Shown: positions 41,303 through 55,600 of the stretch, in pieces
How positions within the stretch are numbered: position 1 is the stretch's first letter
Layout of the letters: each line of letters starts with the position of its first letter
Source: Phoebastria nigripes
Lineage: Eukaryota > Chordata > Aves > Procellariiformes > Diomedeidae
Length of the DNA stretch: 64,000 nt
Assembly (NCBI GenBank): GCA_035582835.1
Contig: JAYKAV010001000.1
Span: forward strand, 695,178-759,177
Direction of reading: 5' to 3'
The notes under the pieces: generated by a model
What the model was told of the DNA's origin: nothing
The model's input: only the letters and a program-made list of their open reading frames with translations
The model's database searches: none
Translations under genes and position numbers: made by a program

Positions 41303-41385
41303 CCAGCAGTCACCACCTTATCCAAGGCATGCCAACATCCATTAGTGCTTCTGATGAAACATTTGTCTTAAAGCGTTAAAGCAGC
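41220..41385 (-). other. CHD9: CHD9 5' untranslated part of first coding exon
   Basis: Upstream of the ATG the exon continues 166 nt to an acceptor at 41386-41387. There the minus strand reads a long pyrimidine stretch followed by CTCCTGTAG and then GCTGC. The leader carries five upstream ATGs forming four short ORFs, listed separately. There is no in-frame ATG between the acceptor and the main start. The acceptor position is a sequence-based call; a cDNA could shift it. Confidence 0.8.
41310..41362 (-). promoter_or_regulatory. Cluster of three short upstream ORFs in CHD9 leader
   Basis: Three overlapping short ORFs are readable: ATG 41362 to TAA 41342 (6 codons), ATG 41342 to TGA 41310 (10 codons, with an internal ATG), and ATG 41338 to TAA 41318 (6 codons). 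With the 28-codon ORF they put five AUGs ahead of the CHD9 start within 166 nt. They are visible directly; an effect on translation is inference. Confidence 0.5.
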
Positions 41386-44300
41386 CTACAGGAGGAAACG
41401 AAAAAAAGAGAAAAATTACTTTCATGACTCTCCTCATCGCTCCTTCCCCTCCCCAACGCTTAAACGGATTTTTGATATTTTGTTCATAACTTCACAGTTT
41501 AGTTAAACCACAAATCAGTTATTTTTGCTTATACTCAGTGACCTGTGCAGCATTTATCATTTTTGTGCCTTATGTAATTAAAGTTATATTTGATGTTTTA
41601 AATGTAATGGTTTCATTTTTTTCCATTCAGTTTGCTCTATTACCTGAGCACACTTGTAGATTATTCTTTGCCATTTTCATTAAAACTACCAAATTGTAAC
41701 AGAATTGTGGTTTTCAGTAGTCCAGAATTAAAATTCGTTTGTAGAAAGAAATCACACAATACATAAAATGTACACAATAATTCTGTATGTTTAAACAAGA
41801 AAATTGAGAGGTTAATAAACTACATTTAAAAACAAAGCTACCTTCACTTCAGTAGGAAAAGCTGAGATACTCTGTTTCTTCTATTTAAGTTACATTCAAT
41901 AAGATTCTGAAAAACTGTATTTTATCTCACTTAAAGACATAATAGACCTCTTATTTAAAGGAAAGACAAGAGGATGAACACAGTGATACAGTCAAAGATG
42001 AACACAGGAAAATAACTACCTTTGGTCCAACAGAGTTTACACACTTATCTAGTTTCAAAACACAAGTTGGTTTTCTTTTTTATTTATTCATAATATCACT
42101 GAGTGTTCACCAGTGAATTAGTTTGCTGTCAGGGATTTCAGGCAAGAGTAGCTGAGAAGGACGGTTAGTTTAACTTTAGCCTAAGAACTTGCACATTCGC
42201 AACGTAATCAAACAGAATGGGAAATGAATGAAAATATGTCTCTGTGATAACTTACCTCCCCAGATAACTAGTAAACCTCTAGAATAGAGGAGCAATCGCT
42301 TTAAATGAGCATCTTCACAGAACAATCATTCCTTTATCCTGTCAATACATATCTATTTACTATAAAGAAAAAAGCAAAGAAAACAGCCACAGCTTTTAAT
42401 TCCTGACCCTACTACTAAAGCTCACCTTCATGCTCTCCTCCTCCATTTCAATTGCAGTTCTTCATTAATGAATTCTCTTAAGAATAAAATGAGTATAGGA
42501 TCCTTCCAGAAATGGACACCCTGGAAATCTGAAATATTCTCTGATGGACAAGGTTCACGCTGAACCTAGTAAGTACAACGTAGTCTTTGACAAGCTGATG
42601 AAAACCTGTTCTGCTTATACTCCTAGTCCACTGGAAGTGTTATGACCATCGTCAGAACAAAGCCTAACCTAAATTCATAAACCTTGTTGAGGGTTTGGGT
42701 ATATAAAACTTCTGGTCTACACAGAAAAAGGACAGATGGATCCTGTATCACACCGAAAGACACCAATTGGTGACATCTATTAAGTATGGATTGGTATGAG
42801 TGTTAATTACTATGAGTATAGAGAACAAACATGCTATTAAAAAGGCACAGAAGCTCAGGAAGGTGACAGCTTAGCATAGCAAAGTAGCTGTGGATTCCAG
42901 ATGATACATGTACAACTTACTGCTTGAAGTTAGGACTTCCTGAAGTCCCAAGTTAAAGGAAGCACTAACATAAATTAGACCCCATTATCTTCTAACACTG
43001 ATTAAGTTGTCTGCTTAAGATTAAAACCAACAGAATGATGACTTCCCCAGTATCAAACACCTTCCAACAGATGATAAACCAACGTCAGGATCCAGGCAGA
43101 TGATGTGGCATGGTTTTAGGTTTTTGTAACATTTTTAATGTAATAATCTCTTATCTTAGGATATTTCAACTTAAAAGATAAGTCAGGGGAGAGGTATTTT
43201 AAGAGAAGACAACCAAGTCAGATTAAGTACAAGGAAAGAATATCAGAGACACAGAACAAATGATCTAATTAAAGAAATCCCCATCTGGGGAAAGATAGGT
43301 GTAAATTATGGTAGCCATGTGTAAAATGTGATGTTCCAGGCTATCAAGGACTCTGTTAAAAACTCAAATTTGAAGCCTGTATCAATAAAAGTTTACATAT
43401 TCAGACTGAGTATAAATAGCTCAGCAGACTGCATATAGCTCCTTGCTTATGCCCAGAGATAAACTATATTTCACTGTGATTTGTAAGGAAGGCTATTCTA
43501 TTTGTGCTAACTTGAAAAAATAGAAAAAAGATTTCTTCCATCTTTAGCGATATTGATACAATAGGATGTGCAATTTCGCCACCCCCCCACATAGGGTGAC
43601 ACATGCGCCAGCTACTCCATAGTAATTAACTATTATACATGCTCTTGAGTTTAACTACATAATAGTCTAGAACAATCAAAAAGGACTAANACAACCCTGT
43701 ATTGGAAAAACACATACCAGACAATCACTTCATGTTTTATTGATTATTGTGTACCTTTATAGTAAAAAATGGGAAAAAAGCATGTATAACAGCTGGCATC
43801 ACTGCAGTTGCAACACTGTAACTCTGAGCTTGCCTCACGGAAATTTGTCTTTTTGCTCAAACCCCAAGAAATGCTCTTCATCTTAGTTTTTCCTACTTTC
43901 TTTCAGCATAAGGAAAATAAGAAACAAATAATACAAACTCTCTTTTTAAAATGCAAAGGCTTTATAAAACAAATAAATCTTAACAGGTATAAAAAGCAAG
44001 CATAGCCTGAAGATGTCAGCTTCACTTCAAGGGTCCAAACGAGATGGATAGCACAGATGAACTTCCAAACTGAGAAATCTGAAGGCTAGATACATGAGAA
44101 ACCTCTCCAGGCTAATTAGACCAATGTAAATTTATTATGAAGAAAGCTTCTCTGTAAAGAGGAGATCATGAAGTGACAAAAAAACCAACCAACCTGTTTA
44201 GGAAAGGATACTGCTGTAGATAGCCTGAACACAACTCTGATGCAAAGGCACCTTGGTTTTTGACCAGAGAAGTACTTTTACTCCTAGCCGCCTTCTTCAG

Positions 44301-45025
44301 TGTCTACAGTGTCCAAGCTATGCTTTTCAGCCCAAAGAAAAGCACAGCTTGGAAATTCAAGGATATTTGATTTGGAGAAACTAGCCTTTCACACAAAGTC
44401 ACCTTCCAAATTTATTGAGCAATTGTTCTTTTTGTTTCTCTCTGCTGTACTTGAATATGAAAACATTAGATGCTCAGCTTGCAAATTGTGAAGGCATATG
44501 AAGGCAAGTTGTGCTGCATTTCTGAACTTAATTGGTACGCAAGTACTATTTTTCTGTCCCTTCCTTAAAAAAAAAACCCTACCTCCTCACATCCAACTTA
44601 ATGAAACAAAAAAATTCTGACATGAAAACTTTACATGCTTTCTGTAAGTGAGTCTCTTCTCCATGTCCTTGCTCCTTCTTATATAGAAAATGATGGCAGC
44701 TACAATTATGTTTTAACACACTTTCATCCAGCCTTCTCTTTTCCCAAACAGATCTGTGGTACCAACTCGAACTTTGGACATGCTTTTACGTTCAGCTGGC
44801 AGAAAAGCTTTCAAGGAAATAAACATTTTGAAGACTTTCATCTATTGAACGTGACAACTACAAGTTTAACAATGCAATGGCAGCCAGTGTTTTACAGTAC
44901 CAGTTCCAAAATATTTCTCATGGAAGATAAGCTCCTATTGGAGCTGCATTTTAATCAGAATGGGGAAACTAGTTTTGAATCCCTATTCGATAAAGCAAAT
45001 TACAGTAAAAGAAGCAGAATGTGTT

Positions 45026-45060
45026 AAAAAAAAAAGGGGGGGGGGGGGAAGAGAGAGAGG
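45026..45060. repeat. Polypurine run A10-G13-(GA)n
   Basis: Ten A, thirteen G and then AAGAGAGAGAGG form an uninterrupted purine strand of 35 bp. G-runs and mirror purine tracts can form triplex or G-rich structures. Confidence 0.9.
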
Positions 45061-45696
45061 AAAAAGCTCTTCCTTCTTGCTTAAAAAAGAAAATCTTTGT
45101 TTTGTCAAAACTAAGTATTTCAACACAAGCCATCGCTGTTATGGTAAATAATTCCATTTTACAGCAATCTAAAGTTTGATTTCTCTTAGTGAATACAATT
45201 TTGACATCTTTGTGCCCTCTTACATCAAGAATTTGTGAGGTAGTTACATTTCTTCTAAAAACTAAATTAATTCTAATACTTTGTATGTCTAAATTCTCTA
45301 CCACTGATTTAATATTAATCTTTACCCAGTTTAAAGTGAGCAAGATCCTTTTACAACATCGATGTCTAAGAACTACTTGGACAAATTCTAGAAAATAAAA
45401 CGAGCGCCACAACAGAGGTACAACCTGATGAAGCAACTAGAAGACTAAGATGGTTGTACTTGAATTTAAGAAGTTACTGCCCCCTATCAGCTAGAATTGC
45501 TTCAACAATATTTACCAACTATAGGACATTTGGTAAATTTATAATTTTCTGCAGTGGGTTTTGTTTTTTTAAATAGAATGGAACCCTGAGGCATTCAGCA
45601 ATGTTTCTTACTAGTATTTAGTTTCTCCCTTTGTATTTTAAACTCTCAACTCTGTACCAATCGAGCTGATTTTATGTAGAAAACTAATCAACAGGA

Positions 45697-45716
45697 ACTA
45701 CTACTACTACTACTAC
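45697..45716. repeat. (ACT)n microsatellite
   Basis: About 6.7 perfect copies of ACT. Confidence 0.95.
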
Positions 45717-48700
45717 AGGGTAACTACTAGCTAATGGCTATATAACAAAATCCTACATTAGACTCACTACTCTGAAAAAAAGTTGGGTTTTTTTTCCTTA
45801 AAAATAACATGATGTTTTCTAAAATTAATTACCAGGAAACGTCAACAGTATTCCCCAACTTCAGCTGAAACACATCTCAAGATTTGCTATCTTCAGATAT
45901 GCTGAAGCATCTAGAATTTAAACACTAAGTTTTTTCAGATTGCCAACTGTATCATTTGACGTCTTGCACAAAACATAGCATTTTCTCCAAGAAGTATCAA
46001 GTTATTCTGCAAACATACTTGAATCAGAACAGAAACGTCTCCCAGCTCTTAGTTTTTTGAAGTCTGGTCACTATTCATTAAACAGAACACCTGTACTTTC
46101 TTCAATCTACTAGTTCTTAACATTAAGAGATCTATTTTAAATTAAAGATTTAAACCAAAGTATTAGAACAGGGGACCTGGTATTAAAATAGATCTTACAA
46201 GTCCACACGAATGAAAAAATAGTACTTATTTCTGCATAACCCATGCTTTTCATTTAAAAGCAAACAATGTTGTAATCTGTACGGTCTAAAACTACCTTTT
46301 CAATTACAAACAGAATATAAATCAATGCACTATTGTTGTTCCTCTTAATCTGCAAAAGCAGCTTTCATGTACTACTTCTGTAATTCTAACTTTTTTAAAC
46401 TTTAAGATCTTTTTCAAATTTTACTTATATTCAAAACCACTTAGAAATGAAACTGGCTACACTCAGCTAAGCGTGTGTGCAAGAAGAATGATTCAACACC
46501 AGAGCTAGGTTAGGAAACTGAGGTTTCAAGTTAACACGGTTAATGCAACTCCTTGCAAAGGGGGGGGGGGAAGAAAAAAGGAAAAAAAGAAACTTTCTCC
46601 ATTTTGGTTGCCCATCAGAGTTTAATAACAACCCTTTATTCTTGTCAGAAAGGAAGACCAAGATGACATAGACAGCCTGAAAGTCTCAAAGAGATGATCC
46701 CCTTTTATAGTACGTTAGCATACAGTAGATCTGAGCTGTAAAAAGACAAGCTGTAGTTACAGACACAAGCAAGAGCAGAAATGAAGGGAATGGTACAAGA
46801 TTTAAAGACCAGAAGAAAAGGAAAGAAAAGATTTATTTTACAGAATACATCAAAAAAGAATGAACACATAAGAAAACAGAATGGAACAAAGGTATCAAAT
46901 TTTGCTTTCAATAAAATGAAGTGGGAGTAGAAGAAAAATACAAGATAATAAAAACTACTCATGTGTTTTATTTCATTAATTGCATTGCTGATTACTTTTG
47001 ATGAAATGACAACACAAAACAAGCTACTCTAGTTATAAGCAAGTAAATCAGGTAAAGATTCAGCACATTATCATGGCATCCACACTTTGATAGATTAAGT
47101 ATCACTGCTTCACATGATTGATGTGTGATAGTACCATAGATGATAAGAAGTCAGTGACTTTGATGGCCATTTTTCACAAAAGAAGTTGAAACAATGGCTA
47201 TCCAGACAAATAACAAAAGCTATCTCAGAAAGAAGCTGGGACAAGTTAGTAGACAGAAGGAATTAAAACTGAAGTCATAAGAGCATGACATAACAGAAAT
47301 CCAGACTACAAGTAAAGGACACAGAAGGGATAAACACAGATAGTCATAACTAGGGAAGAGTTTTATATTACATGCATGCAAAGGGGGTTGGTTTGTTTTG
47401 TTTTGTTTTAAGGAAAGCAATGCAACCAGGCATAACAGACTTGCTTCCAAACAAGAGATCTGCCAGAGAGACTGAAAAAATCGTTGTATTTGCTAAGTTC
47501 TATGTAGCATACAACAGCGTGACAGGTTTGTGGCATTGTATGATTTGCCCATCTATTAGCAGATGGAACACTGTGTCAAAAGAGGTAGACAATACAGTGT
47601 GTTAAAAAACAGATACTCAAAAACCTGATCACTTCTGCATAATATTCAAAAATGATAGAGACGTTCCCTCCCCAATATTAAAAATAAAAGACAATTACAC
47701 TACCATTATTTGTCAGGTTTAATTATAACGAAAGCTTTGGTCAAGTTCAAAAAGCTGCAGTAAATTAAATAATACGGAAGTTACTTCCCACTGATGGGTC
47801 AATATAAATGATATTCCATTATAGATTTAAAGATCAATGTACATGTTAAATTTAAAATGCACAGAGGGACAGCACAATTTCCTCAAAATCCCAGAAATGT
47901 AGAAGATTAAAAAAAAAAAAAAACATTTAGACATTCAGTAGAGATGAACTCTTTTATTCCCTAACAGAAAGGAGTAAGTCAGTCTTTGTACAAGAGTGCC
48001 ATGGTATCTGTAGCTAAATATGGATTGAAAAGATGCATTTTCTCTTATTGTTATCCCTAAAATTAGAAGAAAACTTGTTTGGGTAGCCTGTTTCATTAAA
48101 TAAAAAAATATACATCCAATTATATATATAAACATGCATTATTTTATTTTAAAATTGCTTTTCATTGGTATGCATTCATAATTATTTTCGAGTAATGAGC
48201 CATCCCTTTAGTAAAATCATACCCTCAACATACCAGTTTTGTTTAGAATTCTATTCTACTACAGTGTTCACAGACATCATGCTAAATACTGGAAAGATAA
48301 CTCAAGTACCTTGTATTTTGATTTGAAGATTAGGAAGCGAAAGATTTGAAACTGATGGTCCTAAATTAAATTCTCAGGACTAGGTTCCAGTCCATAGTTG
48401 CAGTTCCAACTCCGAGTAAAAGCATAAAACTGGAGCAAACTGGCTTGTGCATGCTTGTCATAGTAATTCAGAGTAGTCCGTTCTCATACCTCCACTTGTT
48501 TTGCTTGCACCAAACACCTCATGTAACTGTTTCCCCCTCTACTCCCCAGACATGAACAAACTCCCTTCTACCACATATCCTCCTTTCTCCTGAAGCAGGT
48601 AGCCTCTGGGAAATAAATATTAAACATTTATAGAAAAAAAAAATATTCAGGAACTGTCAATTGTTATGGTCATTCATGAAAGTTCAAGTCAACCACCATG

Positions 48701-51090
48701 ACAAATGACATTTCACTTGGAAAGAAAATCCATCTTCCAAGGCAACTAAAGACAAATTTCTACCATTATCAAAGATGTTTGCCTTCACTGTGAATGGGAC
48801 AGCTTCTTTATTTAGAGCAGCTTTGCTTAAGCTGAACATTGCAAAACCACACCGAAGAGAAAGTATATCACAGAACTCTCTGTATAAAACAGCATGATAT
48901 CAAAGTCCAACAGCATATGTTTGGGCCACTTACTATACTTCTTTAAGAGATCCATTTTAACATTAATTTTTAACTCAAGGTAAATTTATAAAGTCTCAAA
49001 ATGATATTTCAGCAAGCAGTGCTTAGTATATGGAGAGAACACATTATAACAAATTCTGTAATGTATGAAGTAATCTTAGCTATTTTATTGAGAGACTTAC
49101 AAGAATTAAAAATACTAGTAGCATTTAGAAAAATTCGTATTTTCTAGTGAGATTTTGTGGTTGTTTTGTTTCTACTGTTTTGAAGTGGGGGTGTGTAATA
49201 CCACAACGTTTCTTCAGATGAAATATGGTTTGTATTATTGAAAAAAAGTGGTGTTGTTTTTTTTAATTCAACAAAATTCACATCCTTTCCTTTTGTTGCT
49301 TTCCAGGACCGAGTTTCTTTCTTCCCAAAACTCCAAATTCAAAAGATGTATGGTAAGGTGCCCAAATAAAGCCTGTAGAACTGTTGTACATATCAGAAAA
49401 GTAATTTCAAATCACAGACCAGTTTTTAAATTATTTATCTAGATACCACCATGCTGTTTCTCTATCTGCAACACTAGGAGTTAGAGTAATTTAGTTAGAG
49501 CGCTGATACTTAGATATATGAATTCCAAAGTTTAATAATTAGCTTGGGTCAAAATTAAGAGCTAGCACAGGTGCCATACTATAATAAGTACCTGATTAAC
49601 CTATAAGACATAAAAATAAGTTGCTGAAATCTTCTAAATTAAAAATATATCACAAGATATTTAAGAAAAGGGCCCAAGTCAAGATAAAAAAAATCCTTAC
49701 CCATGAATATAGAACACATCTCTTTAATGAAGAATTAAGAAGCTCAGAGATGTGCTTTAAATCCAGATGGATACCTCATCATTAGAGACCTGAAAATGAA
49801 ACATGGTAAACAAGTCACACAATAACCAACTTCAGGAGTATATATTCAAATGCAATACTTTAAACTCAAAAATTTAATAGATACCATAAAAACAAGAACA
49901 CCAGAATTAATACACAATCACTAGTAGCCACGATTTTATAAATGTCTGATAAATAGGCAAGTAAAGTGCCCATTTTGTAGGACCACTGAAAAAAACAACA
50001 CAACCCTACAAACCTCTAAGGTTCTGTGCCAGAATACTGAAAGTTTTAGGGTGACTTAAAGACACAATATAAGGACCAAAAAAAAAAAAAGCTTTTGAGG
50101 TTAGGTTTTAAACCTGTCAATGCAAAAAGCCCTGTACATGTTATCTTTTAACAGCAGTATGCTATTACATACTGACAGATGTACTTGCCAGTAGGAATTG
50201 ACACTGCCTTTCTAGGGGAGACAGTTTTATCCTTGCCTTGACAGTAGGCAGAGGACCTGAACTTGGGGAGGTTCTCTCTTAATCTGAAAGAGGCTTGAAA
50301 ATGTTACACAGTTTACGGGAAAACGTGCATGGGGTGAAGGTAAAGGCTTCTAGAGCCTGTGTGTAAAAGCCTGAAAGCAAACAAAAACACCCTCTAACAT
50401 TAAAAGACAGACAAAAAGTTAGTATGTGAACTTACGTTCTATACCAGTGTGTTTTTCCATAAACAATGCTATCCTTTCAAAAACATGATCGTTCTCTCCA
50501 AGGCACAGAGCATCCTCCAATTCCAATAAATACAGATTTCCCTCTCCCTAAATATAGTTTCTTGATGACAAACTCTTAAATACCTTTGCAAGAATATTAA
50601 TACAGTTCAACCTTTAATCTTTATTAAAAGATAAGCTAGCATATATCACTGCATTAAGAAGCAGATTTTAACACAAAGATTATTTCTTCTCCCCACATCT
50701 TTGAGACAATGTTGTAACATGTCAAAGATATAAATTGGTTGTAACAGCTATTAAAAGCCTGCAATGTTCCAGTAAAAAAAATTTATTCCACACTAATTTG
50801 GGACATAAATTATTACATTTATCCTCCTTTTATTATTCTGTAACTTCAAGACTTATTCCAAGGTTGCTAAACTAAAATGTCTCTGCTGTACACTAACAGG
50901 GACACTTAAATAACACGCAGAGATTTTTTTCTAAAATTCATAAACAACAAACATGTGCCCAAACACATACTTAGGTGAAGGTTGCTAAAATATTTCCATC
51001 TTTCTTTGCTATCTATGTGAAGTGATACGAATTTTGTATCAGAACAGCCAGAAAATTTCCTCTAGTTGTTCTCTTTTTCTGTACTGGAAC

Positions 51091-51124
51091 TCCCATCATG
51101 CAAATAGAGCTCCCATCATGCAAA
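51091..51124. repeat. Duplicated 14-mer spaced 20 bp, overlapping an octamer motif
   Basis: TCCCATCATGCAAA occurs at 51091-51104 and 51111-51124. The first copy continues as ATGCAAAT, a perfect octamer. It lies in first-intron DNA. Confidence 0.9.
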
Positions 51125-54100
51125 AGTCCTCTTCACATCCAGAAAGTAGAATCAAGTTTGAAATCATTTAGCTGTCAGGTTTTATGCAGCATTTCAATAT
51201 ATTTCTTAATTCCCAAACTTCTGTTTATTTAAAAGTTCTGTGTTGACTAAACAAAGGTATAGTATAAAGGTTTTACAATATATAAATTAACTGAATAGAG
51301 GCATTCAAAAATTTATTTTTAATTGAAAAAAAGAAAAATTGAAAACTTGCAATTAAGTAATTTCTCCTAGCTGTTAAGAGTTCAACTGTAAAAAAAGAAA
51401 CCTAATTCACCTGTAACTACCATGTAATACAAACACTATCTTAAGTTCTTGGCTATCCAAAACATGTTTTGGATCCTTCCTCAACCGGATTCTTTGTGAA
51501 TCCTCAAAATAAAGAGAAAAAAGATGTTTCTTACTCTTTAGGACAGTGTCCACTTGCTTGAACAGCTTCCAATATGGAGACAATTGTGGAGTACTTAAAA
51601 GTTTGAAAAATCCTATGTTGAAAAGAAAAAAACATATATAACTAAATATACATTCACCAGATCTATGATACATTATTCTAAATGTAAAATACAAGAAATA
51701 CTTCAGACAGCGGAAGAATCACTGATGATTATACTAAGCGCCAAAGAGAAATACACACAAAAGGAACTTAAAGCTTTCTTAAGAAGCAAAATGAGATCTC
51801 CACAGATTCTCAAATAAGCTATATTGCATGTGAACTTATAATTTTATATATATATGCATATATATCTGTTAAATGAGATATGATAAAAAAAACATCCTGT
51901 AAGTCTCCTTCTTTGGAAGAGAGTCTTAATGCTTGCTTTTAAATCATGAATTGGGAAAATTCACTGATACACGACAAAGCTTATACTTTATTAAATAGAA
52001 CCAGAACTAAATTTGTTATAAGCATGCCTAGATACATATTAAGCTATCTTATAAAGTTTTTTAAAAATTACCTTCCACAACCCAACTAATATAGTTTCTT
52101 CATAAAATACTTAAAGAAAAATACACATTTCCGTAAGTGCACATGGATTTCCCTATGTTCTCGATGGAATCTTAAAGCATTACTATTACTAATAAAGAAT
52201 TTTGAACAATAGTAGTCTTTCTCATTTTGGACACTAAAACACAGACTTCTATACACGTTAGTGTAACAGGAGATAAACTGTTCATTTCAATTAGTTTAGA
52301 ATAACCACTTTATCTCAATTTCTATTTTTTAAAACATCACATAAATTTAATAAAACTATTTAGTTCTGTACAAAATCCTGGTGTGCTTTTACGGCTTCAT
52401 TCTTTGCGAATACCCTTTAGAAAATTTAACAGCAGCAGTTTAAGAAGTTATTATTTTCAACTACCTTCTTCACCTCTCTGCCAAAGGTTATTGCCCTCAA
52501 AGCACAGCCTGCAGAACAAAATATGTACGTGTGCATCAGCTGCTTCAGTGTACAGTCTCCCAATTTAGTTTTAACCCTTCCTCTTGTTAGTTTAAACCAA
52601 CCCATTAAACTTTGGCATTAAAATGGTTGAGGTGTATACATACATTCTATTTTGCCATTTAGATTTTGTGGGCATTAATTGCAATAAAGGGACAATAATA
52701 ATACAGAGAATGACATCATCTTAATTTGCGACAATTGATGGTGAGCTAAAAAGATACCAAAAGTTTGGAGAATCTTCTTGAAAAAAACAAAGTTTATACC
52801 GGAATCAGTTTATTTTAGTGAAAATAACTGTTAACAAGTTCAGGGGTTTGGCCACAAGACTACTGAAGGAAGCCATACTAGTAACTAGTTCTGCTCTTTA
52901 AACATTACTGCCATTTTGCTTCCCCAAAGTGTACCTGTGAAGACTGTCATAAATTTCAGGACTTCACTGAGTTCCTGCTTATTTTTCTAACACAGGTAAC
53001 AAAATTTCCCAATGTTCTTTTCTTCAGGTTTGAATACCGCTAAAACCAACTTTTTTCTTTAAGAGATCTGCCCACAAATCCTAGTNTATCTGTACAGAAT
53101 ATGTATGTCTCTTTTTTACCCTCTTCAGTTGTCAAAAGACTTAGAATAGCATATTCAGTGTAACATATTTGTAATTTACAGTTTACTTCTGGTCACTAGA
53201 AAGACAGTTACACAAGCTTCCTGTAAGTTTAAGACGACAGTCCTCTTGGTGCTGTTCAGATTTCTGATGTATGCATTATAGGGTTTCTATAGTGTTGTCA
53301 TAAATTTCAGCATTACACCTTAAATTAGACCTACAAAATACGTTTCTGAATTCCGGTATCTTTCCTGAGGAACTACATTGCCATTTTAAGATGTAGAGAA
53401 ACATTTGCATTGAAAATCAGAAAAAAGCCTTCTCATTTTCACATGTGGCCTAAACCAAGATTTCATTACAAACCATCAGAGACAAAAGACTTCACAGCAT
53501 AGCCCTCTTTCAATTCACAATCTAATAATACACTAACTTCCAACAATTCTCATGTTCTAGCCTGATAGGCATCTTTGTGAACTACTGCAAGTTTATCATT
53601 TGGAAGTATGAACTAGAACAATGCAAAGTATCAGTCTGTTTTACAGACTCCTATGGATCATGATCTGTGAGTACAGACCAACAGTTGTGAAGACTTGACA
53701 CTGACAGAAAGAAGTCTCCTCTGCGAAGATTGGAAGAAAAAGGCACAATTTCAAGTCTTGACGCAACCAGATGAGCATACCATGATAGTACTCTACTGAA
53801 CAGAACAGGTTCAGACTTCCCACTCCATACTACATTAGCTGGCATAAGGAGTTCCATCTATAACAGAAGTCTATACCTCTCAGAGAGAGGCTGCAGACAA
53901 TTTTTCTATTTTTAAAAAAACTATTTCTAAGGAGATTTGATATAAAGTTTTTTAAAGAGTCCTTCCCAAGCACATATTAAGCAAGACACTCTGAGTTTGT
54001 GACTTGTTCAATACACTCTTCTTAATTTAAGAAATCAATTAAAACTGGTAACTCAAGCAAAACAACATTTACCACCCTGTTTCATGGCTTCCAGCACATT

Positions 54101-55600
54101 CAGGACATGTTCCTGAATTCACTTGCCATAGACAGAGACTCCAGACTTCTTCTACTGTAACATCAATACTCTGCCACAAAAGTCTGACAAAGTGGAATTT
54201 CAAAAAACTTCCCCCAGTGAAATGGAACAATATTTATCTGTCCCTCAAGGGTATCTATGAATTAATTCTTAAAAACTTACCTAAAAACCTGGCTCTGAAG
54301 CTAAATTTTAGTTTAGCTTCTGAAAACCAGCAAAAAATACTTTTAAAAACTACATGGTGAAGCCAGCAACACCATATTATATGGCATCAGGCCCACTGTC
54401 TTACCTAACGCTGTTTTTAATGTTGGTGGAAGCCACTAACTACAATGGCTTTACTATGGGGTAAATGAAAACAAAAATACATCTTATTTAATTCTCAGAT
54501 TTCTTACAACATATGGAATATCAGATGGGTAGATTTTCATGCCATTACACAGATATAATCCTTCTGAAGCTTAACACTTTATTCATTAGGGTGCTAAGTA
54601 TCAAATGTAGTAAAAGCATTTACTCTTCAAAAGCCATTTGCAGGATAAATTTTGGAGGAATTCCTTAATTTTAGTGACCAACAGAAGAGAGTGAACCAAC
54701 CTTTTAAATATTGCTCATGCAACAGAAGGAAAAGCGCCCAAGAATGCATTGCAGAAGGAAATAATTTGGTAACCAGAGTTACTACATTTTCTAATATGAC
54801 TCAGATAAAGAACAAAGTCAAAATTACTATTTGTCTTCAGAAAAAGGATGGGAACATTTTTCCATCTTCCTGCAAATTTTAACTGTTGATTTAAGATTAA
54901 AACAAAAACATGTATCTTAAAAAAAGAAAGATGCACGTACACTGGCGGCCTAAAGACATCAACATTTGATNTCTCTTTGGTAATCTCTATGAATGAAGTT
55001 GAAGATCTCAACACATTTGCTCATTGACAGATGCCGTATCATACCAATATATTTCTGCTGAAGTCTGAGTTTAAAAAAAAAATGCTTCCTCCCTTGCAAC
55101 TTGTTTCTTGCAGCTTAGTAAGTTAACATAATGTAAAGGCAGCACTGAAAGGGGAACTCAGTTCCAAGGTGCTGCCAAAAGTAGCCTTTTACTTGATCAC
55201 TAAAGCTCGTTCTAAGAGATAGCTATGTATGCGCCTGAATACTATTATATATACGTTTTGGAAGTACTACTAAGATGCTAATGTTTCTGAAGTCAAGCTA
55301 TAGCTTCACTAACAAGATTGTTAACAAGTGTTTGATTTAGAGCTGGTTTTCTGCAAATTTCAACACTGCAGTTACTCAAAAACATGGTCATTGTAAACCA
55401 CATTATACTTTTTTCAAGTAATACTTTAAAAAAAAATACTGCTTAAAAAAAGATCTCTCCTCCCCACGCTATTGTAAATAAGAAAGTCGCATGTTCAGCC
55501 TGTTTGACTTTTGGCCAGCTCTCTCTTGCATTTATGAATTGGCCAGACGGATAAAATATGAGAACCCCGCTATTCCTTCAGCCAAAGCAAGAGCTGCAAA

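Noticed and set aside
44635..45027. 130-codon plus-strand open frame in the first intron
   Set aside because: No recognised similarity, ends in a simple repeat, lies in ordinary intron; within chance expectation for 64 kb.
23435..54285. Other strong GTAAGT-type donors in introns (about 23435, 25082, 54283)
   Set aside because: No matching acceptor with an open, phase-compatible or motif-bearing segment was evident; isolated donor matches are expected by chance.
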